Shown: positions 1-6,184 of the stretch, piece by piece
Layout of the letters: each line of letters starts with the position of its first letter
Numbering within the stretch: position 1 is the first letter of the stretch
DNA from: Fibrobacterales bacterium
Lineage (GTDB): Bacteria; Fibrobacterota; Fibrobacteria; Fibrobacterales; Fibrobacteraceae
Assembly (NCBI GenBank): GCA_025997455.1
Contig: BNUP01000034.1
Coordinates: 1-18,878 of the forward strand
DNA: 18,878 nucleotides
Reading direction: 5' to 3'
The notes under the pieces: generated by a model
What the model was told of the DNA's origin: nothing
Seen by the model: the letters and a program-made list of their open reading frames with translations, nothing else
Databases searched by the model: none
Program-made: the position numbers and the translations under genes

Positions 1-30
1 GGGTATAGGGTGTGGGGTGTGGGGTGTGGG
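1..30. repeat. G-rich tandem repeat at window edge
   Basis: The first 30 bases are runs of three or four G separated by TGT or TATA, with TGTGGGG-type units repeated about three times. Five or more G-runs with short loops fit a G-quadruplex motif on the plus strand. The stretch lies downstream of the KilA-N gene and is cut by the window edge, so its full length is unknown. Positions 31-116 hold no gene that I can support; a C-rich stretch at 59-70 and the 12-mer GCGGGACACCAA at 46-57 (also at 4331-4342) suggest repeat debris. Confidence 0.4.
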
Positions 31-116
31 AACTCAGCATTGCAGGCGGGACACCAATCCCCCTACCCCCGTGTGCAATGCGGAGGCAGTCATTCACCGC
101 CCCACCACTCTGATAT

Positions 117-917
117 TCATTTCAATAATTTTCTTTGCTCTGCGCCTTGCAAAACAATCATTTGCTGAATGGCAACAGCGTTCAATTTTCGGATTCGCTC
201 GGCTTGCACAATTCCTTCATCTATCAAAACTGCGTTTATAGTTTCCATATTAGAAAGGCAGATGAGTTGATTAATATTCGCATAATCTCGAATATTACCT
301 TTTTCGTCAGGATTTGCCTCTCTCCATTGTTTTGCTGTCATACCAAATAAAGCAACATTCAGAACATCGGCTTCATCGGCATACACAAATGAGGCTTGCT
401 TTGCTGTTAATTCAGGCGGAATCAGATTTCGTTGAATTGCATCGGTATGAATTCGATAATTGATTTTACTCAATTCTCGCTTGGCAGACCATCCTAATTG
501 CTTTTGTTCTTCTTCTTTAAGTCGTTGAAATTCTTTCACTAACAATAATTGAAAACGAGGACTTATCCACATACCAAAGTGAAAAGCAATATCTTTATGT
601 GCATAAGTACCGCCATAGCGACCGGTTTTGGCAGATAATCCAACAATATTTGCTTTTTCGATTAGTTCTTTAACACTTGTTTTGAATGAATTTAGACCTG
701 CATTATTTTTAATTAGGGCGAATTCGCCCGAATTAAAACTTAAATTATGGATTTGCTCCCAAATTTCGATATATTCAAGCGTATTACGATTACGCAACCA
801 GTCGGTAATAAAAAACTCGCCGTCTTTTGCCTTTAGCATATCAGTTAGCGAGATGTAATCTTTTTCATTAACAGAAATTACCGCAATTTCAATTTCTTGC
901 ACTGTTATTTTTGACAT
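117..917 (-). CDS. KilA-N domain protein
   Basis: A 266-aa protein starting at the Met at 917, which has a GAGG-like ribosome site a few bases upstream. Reading could extend to 995, but that stretch runs antiparallel to nothing conserved and lies inside pyrF, so I reject it. Residues about 15-125 form a KilA-N domain, with the family hallmarks GLNSFKTSVKELIEKAN, KTGRYGGTYAHKDIAFHF and WISPRFQLLLVKEFQRLKEE. The C-terminal half (LSKINYRIHTDAIQRN, then FVYADEADVLNVALFGMTA) is the conserved tail of this protein type. KilA-N is a DNA-binding fold first known from phages and large DNA viruses; chromosomal copies are common in gut bacteria and their role is mostly unknown. The start overlaps the pyrF stop by 13 bases, so it may be translated with pyrF. 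A 57-bp piece of this gene (398-454) recurs inverted at 2662-2718 in the duplication junction. Confidence 0.88.
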   Translation of the reverse strand: MSKITVQEIEIAVISVNEKDYISLTDMLKAKDGEFFITDWLRNRNTLEYIEIWEQIHNLSFNSGEFALIKNNAGLNSFKTSVKELIEKANIVGLSAKTGRYGGTYAHKDIAFHFGMWISPRFQLLLVKEFQRLKEEEQKQLGWSAKRELSKINYRIHTDAIQRNLIPPELTAKQASFVYADEADVLNVALFGMTAKQWREANPDEKGNIRDYANINQLICLSNMETINAVLIDEGIVQAERIRKLNAVAIQQMIVLQGAEQRKLLK

Positions 918-1747
918 TGCACCGCCTCTGCCAATCTCTCCAAGGCATCGGCACACAAGATAGCGTAATTCTGCGGTTTGCCGGCTGCCTGCCACGCGTA
1001 TGAAAGCCCGCTTGAACTGTTCAATAAATGTATATTTCTCTTAAACCCGCCCTCGCCGAGTGCAGTCATAACAGACTTGGCATCTCCGCCCTGCCCGCCC
1101 GGAACACCAGGAATAGACACGCCCGGAATCAAAAACGGAATTTCGCATTTTCGTTCCGAAAAATAACTCGCAATTTTCGACAACTCATTCTCATTTGTAG
1201 CCCCCACAACCGCCCCGATACCGTCGTTATTCCACTCTAAAATTTTTTCCGCAACTTTATTCCAAATCCCGTCTTGAAAATCCTCCGCACCCTTGTTGGA
1301 AGTCCTGAGCAAAACAAACACTCCCCTATCTTCCCGCAAAAAAGGCTTCACGGAATCGCCGCCCATATACGGATTAACCGTCACCGCATCTGCACCATAC
1401 ACATCAAAAGCCGCCTTCGCATAACTCGCACTCGACTTCCCAATATCCCCGCGCTTTGCATCCAAAATCACGGGCACGCCTTCCCTGCGATAAGTCGCAA
1501 TAATTTCTGCCAAAACCTGCATAGCCTCAACACTCACACATTCATAATACGCACTGTTCGGCTTAACAACCGCAGGCAACACTCCCCGCCGCAAAAACTC
1601 CTCCAAAATATCAAAATAAAATTTGCGAATTTTATCCTCATCGCTTGCTGCCTCCGCAGGAATGAGCGAAATCACAGGGTCAAGTCCAAAGCAAACAGGA
1701 TTTTTGCACGCAGCAATTCGATTTTCTAATTGAGAAGTAAAGGACAT
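905..1747 (-). CDS. pyrF: Orotidine-5'-phosphate decarboxylase (intact copy)
   Basis: A 280-aa enzyme that decarboxylates orotidine monophosphate to UMP, the last step of de novo pyrimidine synthesis in the cytosol. It shows the family signatures in order: FGLDP (Asp23), VVKPNSAYYE (Lys62), the catalytic DAKRGDIG (Asp96, Lys98, Asp101), NPYMGGDS near 125, and PGVSIPG near 208. Length fits the roughly 270-300 aa class (PyrF type 2). Met at 1747 is chosen because the protein aligns from there; the open frame runs upstream to 2041 only by reading through the DUF3108 gene in another frame. No strong Shine-Dalgarno is visible. The gene lies 43 bases downstream of the DUF3108 gene and overlaps the KilA-N start. 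Near residue 244 the sequence is NSSSGLSYA, where many family members have an SR motif whose Arg binds phosphate. That substitution is odd but may be lineage-typical. Confidence 0.95.
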   Translation of the reverse strand: MSFTSQLENRIAACKNPVCFGLDPVISLIPAEAASDEDKIRKFYFDILEEFLRRGVLPAVVKPNSAYYECVSVEAMQVLAEIIATYRREGVPVILDAKRGDIGKSSASYAKAAFDVYGADAVTVNPYMGGDSVKPFLREDRGVFVLLRTSNKGAEDFQDGIWNKVAEKILEWNNDGIGAVVGATNENELSKIASYFSERKCEIPFLIPGVSIPGVPGGQGGDAKSVMTALGEGGFKRNIHLLNSSSGLSYAWQAAGKPQNYAILCADALERLAEAVQCQK

Positions 1748-1790
1748 AAGGTGAAAGTAGAAAATGGTGGGGTCTACACTTTCCACTCCC

Positions 1791-2453
1791 CTACTGCACT
1801 CTCTCAAACCACATACCGCGAAAAGTTTGAAACCGCCACACTTGGCGACCTTTTTCCGTGAGGTAGTATTCGGCGATTTTTCCGTCACTTCGGGTAAAAA
1901 ACACCTGATAGCAATCCACACCCTGAATGCGCTGTTTGCGGTTGGTAAATTGCGCGGTTGCAGTCCAAGCGTTAGGCTCAAAAGGAACTTCCCAAACAGG
2001 TGAAAGCACTTTAAAGTCCAAAAAAGGTTTTGCAGGGTCAATTTTTTCCGCTATAAAATATAAAAACTCTTCGGGAACGGCATCGTTTTCAAAGGTCAGC
2101 GAACCATCGCCAATTGTCCCGCGCCAATACAAAGCAGCAGGTTTTTCCGTCCAGTCTCTAAAACTCCATTCCACCGAATACAAACCGTCGCGAATGGAAT
2201 TTTGCCAAATCGGAAGGTTTGTTTTAACATTGAACGCACCTGTGGAATGCATCGAAAACGAGGTGTCCGCACCGCGATATTGCGTTTCTGTTGAAAATTT
2301 TAAGGTATCCCCAAATTTTTGGGTGTGAATACGGGCGGTTATGGGATATTTTTTACTGCCAATGGGCAATTCGGCAGAAAACCAAGAGTCAAGAGACCAA
2401 GAAGGAGTAACTGCAAACCCGATTAAGGCGAGCAAAAAGAAAATTTTACTCAT
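1791..2453 (-). CDS. DUF3108-like exported protein, left copy
   Basis: A 220-aa protein. The start at 2453 (MSKIFFLLALIGFAVTPSWS) gives a clear signal peptide and an 8-base overlap with the end of the flgM-like frame, as in the other copy; the longer reading to 2570 lies inside the flgM-like sequence. The mature part has beta-rich alternation, a central VPEEFLYFIAEKIDPAKPF segment and a C-terminal AEYYLTEKGRQVWRFQTF segment. The order fits DUF3108, a family of predicted periplasmic or envelope proteins of unknown function; I assign the family by pattern memory only. The protein is identical to the copy at 3098-3760. Its upstream flgM-like gene is truncated here, so this copy lacks the original operon promoter and would depend on read-through across the palindrome. 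Confidence 0.75.
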   Translation of the reverse strand: MSKIFFLLALIGFAVTPSWSLDSWFSAELPIGSKKYPITARIHTQKFGDTLKFSTETQYRGADTSFSMHSTGAFNVKTNLPIWQNSIRDGLYSVEWSFRDWTEKPAALYWRGTIGDGSLTFENDAVPEEFLYFIAEKIDPAKPFLDFKVLSPVWEVPFEPNAWTATAQFTNRKQRIQGVDCYQVFFTRSDGKIAEYYLTEKGRQVWRFQTFRGMWFERVQ

Positions 2454-2588
2454 CTGCCAAACGGGCGGCAAGTTCTTTGCTAAATTCTGGAGTGTTGTAA
2501 TAACCGCTTGCAATGCGTTCCTCTGCGGTTTGCACCTTTTCCTCACGAATTTCGGGCAGTGCGTTTGCATGTGCCTTTACAAGCGCGG
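2446..2588 (-). pseudogene. 3' fragment of flgM-like gene
   Basis: This holds the last 46 codons and stop of the FlgM-like protein, identical to the end of the intact copy at 3753-4067. The 5' half is missing: at 2581-2588 the sequence switches from flgM-like to inverted pyrF DNA through the shared octamer AAGCGCGG. No start codon with a ribosome site restores the frame, so I call it a remnant of the duplication. Confidence 0.85.
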
Positions 2589-2763
2589 GGATATTGGGAA
2601 GTCGAGTGCGAGTTATGCGAAGGCGGCTTTGCTGTTAATTCAGGCGGAATCAGATTTCGTTGAATTCATACCGATGCAATTCAACGAAATCTGATTCCGC
2701 CTGAATTAACAGCAAAGCCGCCTTCGCATAACTCGCACTCGACTTCCCAATATCCCCGCGCTT
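2581..2763. repeat. Near-palindrome with 86-bp perfect arms at duplication junction
   Basis: The left arm 2581-2666 is the exact reverse complement of the right arm 2678-2763, around an 11-base spacer (2667-2677). Each arm is a mosaic: about 50 bp of pyrF (matching 1407-1456) joined through AAAGC to about 41 bp of the KilA-N gene (matching 398-438). The right arm plus spacer is the reverse complement of KilA-N bases 398-454. The fold point lies between the GAATT motifs at 434-438 and 449-453 of KilA-N. As single-stranded DNA this would form a very stable hairpin. It carries no plausible gene and separates the two halves of a tandem duplication. Confidence 0.95.
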
Positions 2764-3054
2764 TGCATCCAAAATCACGGGCACGCCTTCCCTGCGATAA
2801 GTCGCAATAATTTCTGCCAAAACCTGCATAGCCTCAACACTCACACCTTCATAATACGCACTGCTCGGCTTCACAACCGCCGGCAACACTCCCCGCCGCA
2901 AAAACTCCTCCAAAATATCAAAATAAAATTTGCGAATTTTATCCTCATCGCTTGCTGCCTCCGCAGGAATGAGCGAAATCACAGGGTCAAGTCCAAAGCA
3001 AACAGGATTTTTGCACGCAGCAATTCGATTTTCTAATTGAGAAGTAAAGGACAT
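2650..3054 (-). pseudogene. pyrF: Truncated pyrF (5' part) fused to antisense KilA-N sequence
   Basis: The first about 113 codons match the intact pyrF, including Asp23, Lys62 and the DAKRGD catalytic motif, but the gene breaks at 2714-2718. It then reads about 20 foreign residues (beginning LLLIQAESDFVE) from antisense KilA-N DNA before a stop at 2650, giving 134 aa instead of 280. Two residues differ from the intact copy: Asn64 to Ser, beside catalytic Lys62, and Cys70 to Gly; two further changes are silent. Without the C-terminal half of the TIM barrel and the phosphate-binding loops it should not be active. Confidence 0.9.
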
Positions 3055-3895
3055 AAGGTGAAAGTAGAAAATGGTGGGGTCTACACTTTCCACTCCCCTA
3101 CTGCACTCTCTCAAACCACATACCGCGAAAAGTTTGAAACCGCCACACTTGGCGACCTTTTTCCGTGAGGTAGTATTCGGCGATTTTTCCGTCACTTCGG
3201 GTAAAAAACACCTGATAGCAATCCACACCCTGAATGCGCTGTTTGCGGTTGGTAAATTGCGCGGTTGCAGTCCAAGCGTTAGGCTCAAAAGGAACTTCCC
3301 AAACAGGTGAAAGCACTTTAAAGTCCAAAAAAGGTTTTGCAGGGTCAATTTTTTCCGCTATAAAATATAAAAACTCTTCGGGAACGGCATCGTTTTCAAA
3401 GGTCAGCGAACCATCGCCAATTGTCCCGCGCCAATACAAAGCAGCAGGTTTTTCCGTCCAGTCTCTAAAACTCCATTCCACCGAATACAAACCGTCGCGA
3501 ATGGAATTTTGCCAAATCGGAAGGTTTGTTTTAACATTGAACGCACCTGTGGAATGCATCGAAAACGAGGTGTCCGCACCGCGATATTGCGTTTCTGTTG
3601 AAAATTTTAAGGTATCCCCAAATTTTTGGGTGTGAATACGGGCGGTTATGGGATATTTTTTACTGCCAATGGGCAATTCGGCAGAAAACCAAGAGTCAAG
3701 AGACCAAGAAGGAGTAACTGCAAACCCGATTAAGGCGAGCAAAAAGAAAATTTTACTCATCTGCCAAACGGGCGGCAAGTTCTTTGCTAAATTCTGGAGT
3801 GTTGTAATAACCGCTTGCAATGCGTTCCTCTGCGGTTTGCACCTTTTCCTCACGAATTTCGGGCAGTGCGTTTGCATGTGCCTTTACAAGCGCGG
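2714..3895 (-). repeat. Tandem duplication, right copy (1182 bp)
   Basis: This is the partner of 1407-2588. It is continuous with the intact flgM-like gene on its right, so it occupies the original 5' end of the operon, while the left copy is continuous with the intact pyrF 3' end and KilA-N gene. Together the two copies contain all parts of one ancestral flgM-like / DUF3108 / pyrF / KilA-N operon plus the extra DNA. Confidence 0.95.
3098..3760 (-). CDS. DUF3108-like exported protein, right copy
   Basis: A 220-aa protein identical to the one at 1791-2453, with signal peptide MSKIFFLLALIGFAVTPSWS and a mature beta-rich domain. Its ATG lies inside the last codons of the flgM-like gene, an 8-base overlap (ATGAGTAA) that makes translational coupling likely; this supports the start at 3760 over the longer reading to 3877. 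In this copy the upstream gene and leader are intact, so it is probably the one in its native setting. It is followed after 43 bases by the truncated pyrF. An envelope role is inferred from the signal peptide; the biochemical function is unknown. Confidence 0.78.
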   Translation of the reverse strand: MSKIFFLLALIGFAVTPSWSLDSWFSAELPIGSKKYPITARIHTQKFGDTLKFSTETQYRGADTSFSMHSTGAFNVKTNLPIWQNSIRDGLYSVEWSFRDWTEKPAALYWRGTIGDGSLTFENDAVPEEFLYFIAEKIDPAKPFLDFKVLSPVWEVPFEPNAWTATAQFTNRKQRIQGVDCYQVFFTRSDGKIAEYYLTEKGRQVWRFQTFRGMWFERVQ

Positions 3896-4067
3896 TAGAA
3901 GGGTCGCCTTTAGCGTGTGCCGAAAGAGAAACAAGGGCGGCATCTTTATCCCTCGCCTTTGCAGAGGGGTCTTTAGCGGAGGATTCCTTTTTTGCAATAT
4001 CATTATGAGCGGCTTTCTTCGCCCAATCCGCCGCACCGCTTTGCACAAAAACATCGTTAATTTGCAT
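3753..4067 (-). CDS. FlgM-like (anti-sigma-28 type) small protein
   Basis: A 104-aa protein starting at 4067, with AGAGGTGT (4071-4078 on the complement) as ribosome site. The first 60 residues are rich in Ala, Lys, Ser and Asp and look disordered. The C-terminal 35 residues (EEKVQTAEERIASGYYNTPE and the following KELAARLAD) follow the FlgM pattern of two short helices around IxxGxY. FlgM binds the flagellar sigma factor FliA (sigma-28) and releases it on secretion. No other flagellar gene is in the window, and cultured Fibrobacter are non-flagellate, so here it may act on another sigma factor or be a domain look-alike. The gene leads an operon with the DUF3108 and pyrF genes. The family call is by motif only. 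Confidence 0.6.
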   Translation of the reverse strand: MQINDVFVQSGAADWAKKAAHNDIAKKESSAKDPSAKARDKDAALVSLSAHAKGDPSTALVKAHANALPEIREEKVQTAEERIASGYYNTPEFSKELAARLADE

Positions 4068-4133
4068 AATACACCTCTATTCTCCTTATCGGCAAAGAAT
4101 GTAGAAAACTTTAACCGTTATTGGTAATTATTC

Positions 4134-4198
4134 AGGGCGTGCCCCTTCGGGTCGGGCTATCCGCTATAACCTTCGGTTGCCGCTGCTATCCCTCACGC
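4134..4198. repeat. Structured intergenic element with C/G-rich stem motifs
   Basis: The 65 bases from AGGGCGTGCCCC to CCTCACGC contain several short complementary blocks (GGGCGTGCCCC, TTCGGGTCGGGC, CCGCTATAACC, GGTTGCCGCTG). It lies upstream of the flgM-like gene and outside any conserved reading frame. I recall near-identical strings as dispersed repeats in Bacteroidota and related genomes, but I cannot verify that here. Confidence 0.4.
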
Positions 4199-4253
4199 AA
4201 ATTCACCATTGCCCGTTTTCCGCTACCCCCTCCTCTCAAATTAATTCACAATA

Positions 4254-4273
4254 GGGCGGCATAAATGCCGCCC
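4254..4273. repeat. GC-rich palindrome, REP-like
   Basis: Two perfect 9-bp arms, GGGCGGCAT and ATGCCGCCC, around an AA loop, followed by CCTACAA. The same layout recurs at 6152-6172 (GGGCGGGTTT / AAACCCGCCC, then CCTACAA), so these are two members of a dispersed intergenic palindrome. It lies 72 bases past the lipoprotein stop and lacks a U-tract on the transcript strand, so termination is only possible, not shown. Confidence 0.6.
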
Positions 4274-4321
4274 CTACAAAAACAACAATTAACCGTCTCT
4301 TCCTGCATCCTTTCTGTCATT

Positions 4322-4335
4322 CCCGCTCACGCGGG
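4322..4335 (-). repeat. Short inverted repeat just after the lipoprotein gene
   Basis: CCCGC and GCGGG arms around a four-base loop form a small hairpin within ten bases of the lipoprotein stop. The wider string CATTCCCGC...GCGGGACACC belongs to a type of dispersed intergenic repeat seen in many bacteria, and its end GCGGGACACCAA recurs at 46-57. The rest of the spacer 4068-4344 shows no gene. Confidence 0.4.
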
Positions 4336-4344
4336 ACACCAAGC

Positions 4345-4686
4345 CTAATAAAAAAACCACTCCTTAAAATACCTATCCCAATAATGGCGGTTGGCATCGT
4401 AACGGAATTTGCGTTTTTCGGCGATTTTTATATCCTTAAAATAAAAAAATTCAACCTCGGCATAAGCGGAATACACATTAGCGGTATCGCCTCTAAATTC
4501 CCGTAAATCTTTTATCACAAAATAGGGGGTGTCTAAAACATTTGCTTTGCTCGACCCTTTGATTACTTGGGCAACCATCGATTTCAGGTCGCCTTGCAAA
4601 GTATCTTGCAACCGCTCGTGCACCCTAAACGGAGGGTCTGCACAAGCGGAGAGAAAAAATATAACTATAACAATTAATAAACGCAC
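4345..4686 (-). CDS. Small lipoprotein of unknown function
   Basis: A 113-aa protein with GTG start, one base after the stop of the outer-membrane protein gene, so the two are probably translated together. The N-terminus (MRLLIVIVIFFLSAC) is a lipoprotein signal with lipobox LSAC and Cys15 as the lipidated residue. Residues +2 and +3 are Ala and Asp. The mature 99 residues are charged, with an aromatic-rich end (HYWDRYFKEWFFY) and a KDLREFRGDTANVYSAYAEV segment that suggests a small beta domain. I do not recognise a family. Placement behind an outer-membrane barrel suggests an envelope partner role, by inference only. Confidence 0.8.
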   Translation of the reverse strand: MRLLIVIVIFFLSACADPPFRVHERLQDTLQGDLKSMVAQVIKGSSKANVLDTPYFVIKDLREFRGDTANVYSAYAEVEFFYFKDIKIAEKRKFRYDANRHYWDRYFKEWFFY

Positions 4687-4687
4687 A

Positions 4688-5998
4688 TTAGAACGAATAA
4701 CTTGCCGAAATTCTGCTGATTAAACGACCTTCGCCTTGGAAGGGATTACGGAAAACAACATCTTCCGCAACAGTCGCATCTATCTTCAGTTTTTCTTCAA
4801 TGTTTATACCGATGCCAAAACCGACATTATCGCCTGTTGTGCCGTCATTAATCGGGTTTGAAACAAAATAGTTTCCACTTTCAGGGCAACCCTGTGTTGT
4901 TGGGCAGAGAGCTGAATTAACCCCATCTTTGGTTCTTTTAGCCGCATTGTAATCGGCATAAGCGATAGTCTTTTGACCGCCAACGCGCAACACGAACCAA
5001 TCCCACCATATATTTCTTTCAATGCCGAAACTGATAGTTCCGCCGAGTTGCCACAATTTGGTAATATCGCCAGCAGGAGTTGTATAACCTTCCTTGTCTT
5101 CATACGCGGTACCAGTTTTGTATCTCGTCCAATTGTCTCCGGCTCGTTGACTGTTATAGAATGCATTTAAGCCAATCCAAAAAAAGCCTCTGTCGAACGC
5201 GGCATCTGCACCGATACCGCCATTAACCGTAAAGTCCTCTATGCCGGGAGCGTTCATATTATACACAGATGCGGCAGGAATTAAATGTCCGTTAATGGTC
5301 TCAACTTTTGAGAACAAGCGAGCACGGGCAAAAGCCGAGAACAAGTCGGTATCAAAAAAGCCGTGATCGGTGGATCCAAACTGAATACGGGCAAAACCGC
5401 CCGATGCCTCTATTGAGTAGTCACTGCTAATCTCAATGTTCGTACCGCCATCTACCTGCAAGGCAGAAACAAAGGCTTCTTTTGAGATTTCATTATTAGC
5501 ACTCAAGCCATCCTGATGAGCGATGTATATGTGCAAACCAAATGCTTTGTTGTTGAAATTCGCACCCAAGAAACCGTCAAAATTGGTAACGGGAACTGGG
5601 GCACTAACATATACAGGTTTCCCATTAGTATCCTTATAAATTATATAATCGGGGAAATATTTGAATAACCGTTCATCTTTACGGTTGAGAACGCCTGCGA
5701 TAGCAAGGGAGTTATCAGCACTGATTTTGAGCGAGAAAATTCCGCCGAACCACGGATCCCAAGGATCGTGATTTGCACCTGCCTTTGGCAGTGAATCGCT
5801 TGGAACGCTCGCATAATTACCCAATTCTCCTATGAGAAAATTCGGGTAGAGGTTGATATTTGCAGGGTTGTCAAAAATGGAAATGTCATCCATTATAAAT
5901 GTGGTATTTTTTCCCATTGACTCAACACGAGCATTGGTAGCAAAAGCCGCCACACTACCGAGCAAAAGAACTGCAACTAAAAAACGCGTTGTTTTCAT
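4688..5998 (-). CDS. Outer-membrane beta-barrel protein
   Basis: A 436-aa protein. The start at 5998 is preferred over 6028 because AAAGGAGAT lies 6 bases upstream and a standard signal peptide follows (MKTTRFLVAVLLLGSVAAFA, cut after Ala20). The mature N-terminus has ARVESMGKNTTFIMDD followed by IFDNPANINLYP, resembling the NPA segment of FadL- and PorV-type barrels. The rest alternates polar and hydrophobic residues with many Gly, Tyr, Phe and Trp, and ends in ASYSF; a terminal aromatic residue is the usual barrel-assembly signal. The family in Fibrobacterota and Deltaproteobacteria is uncharacterised, and transport or secretion accessory roles are both possible. Two Cys (in LCPTTQGCPE) sit in a likely extracellular loop and could form a disulfide. 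It is the first gene of a two-gene operon with a clear promoter. Confidence 0.85.
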   Translation of the reverse strand: MKTTRFLVAVLLLGSVAAFATNARVESMGKNTTFIMDDISIFDNPANINLYPNFLIGELGNYASVPSDSLPKAGANHDPWDPWFGGIFSLKISADNSLAIAGVLNRKDERLFKYFPDYIIYKDTNGKPVYVSAPVPVTNFDGFLGANFNNKAFGLHIYIAHQDGLSANNEISKEAFVSALQVDGGTNIEISSDYSIEASGGFARIQFGSTDHGFFDTDLFSAFARARLFSKVETINGHLIPAASVYNMNAPGIEDFTVNGGIGADAAFDRGFFWIGLNAFYNSQRAGDNWTRYKTGTAYEDKEGYTTPAGDITKLWQLGGTISFGIERNIWWDWFVLRVGGQKTIAYADYNAAKRTKDGVNSALCPTTQGCPESGNYFVSNPINDGTTGDNVGFGIGINIEEKLKIDATVAEDVVFRNPFQGEGRLISRISASYSF

Positions 5999-6003
5999 TG
6001 AAC

Positions 6004-6012
6004 ATCTCCTTT
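6004..6012 (-). promoter_or_regulatory. Ribosome binding site deciding the outer-membrane protein start
   Basis: On the transcript strand AAAGGAGAT precedes the ATG at 5998 at ideal distance, while no comparable site precedes the upstream ATG at 6028. Confidence 0.75.
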
Positions 6013-6046
6013 CCATTGAACTCTCCATTTAAGCATTCTAACTCTA

Positions 6047-6075
6047 AATATAGAAAAAAAAATCAAAACCGTCAA
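6047..6075 (-). promoter_or_regulatory. Sigma70-type promoter for the outer-membrane protein operon
   Basis: On the minus strand TTGACG (6070-6075) and TATATT (6047-6052) are separated by exactly 17 bases that include a long T-run. The -10 box lies about 50 bases ahead of the start codon at 5998. Nothing else in the spacer 6029-6184 looks like a gene. Confidence 0.75.
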
Positions 6076-6151
6076 GGGGGAATTTCATTATTTGTCATTT
6101 TTTTGCAATTCCTTCACCCCTTATTTGTCATTTTTTGCGTGCAATGTAAAA

Positions 6152-6172
6152 GGGCGGGTTTCAAACCCGCCC
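6152..6172 (-). terminator. Perfect hairpin after the giant gene, terminator or REP-like
   Basis: Two perfect 10-bp arms (GGGCGGGTTT and AAACCCGCCC) around one base, starting 12 bases past the stop of the giant gene. On the transcript strand the stem is followed by four U, so weak intrinsic termination is plausible. It resembles the palindrome at 4254-4273, including the flanking CCTACAA, so it may be a dispersed element that landed here. Confidence 0.6.
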
Positions 6173-6184
6173 CTACAATCCCAA

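Larger units (their letters stand above)
1407..2588 (-). repeat. Tandem duplication, left copy (1182 bp)
   Basis: This stretch matches 2714-3895 base for base at an offset of 1307, except for four substitutions at 1540, 1557, 1565 and 1574, all inside pyrF. It carries the pyrF 5' part, the whole DUF3108 gene and the 3' end of the flgM-like gene. The left edge shares AAAGC with the KilA-N piece, and the right edge ends at the microhomology AAGCGCGG. Confidence 0.95.

Noticed and set aside
1274..1729. 151-aa plus-strand ORF, His/Arg/Asn-rich
   Set aside because: Antisense shadow of pyrF with no ribosome site and composition typical of reverse reading.
1748..2041. 98-residue N-terminal extension of PyrF (frame open to 2041), also in the other copy to 3348
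   Set aside because: The extension reads the DUF3108 gene in another frame, and PyrF similarity starts exactly at Met 1747 / 3054.
2454..2570. 39-residue extension of the DUF3108 protein (MQTHCPKFVRK)
   Set aside because: It lies within the flgM-like coding sequence in a different frame, whereas the internal Met gives a signal peptide and a coupling overlap.
2341..2694. Plus-strand ORFs over the DUF3108 and flgM-like genes, including 3648-4127
   Set aside because: Duplicated shadows on the opposite strand of well-supported genes; no domain signal.
2581..2763. Insertion sequence or integron attachment site
   Set aside because: No transposase, no target duplication, and the arms are recognisable pieces of neighbouring genes.
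4098..4126. Promoter for the flgM-like operon (TACATT at 4098-4103)
   Set aside because: No acceptable -35 box at the right spacing; too weak to list as a feature.
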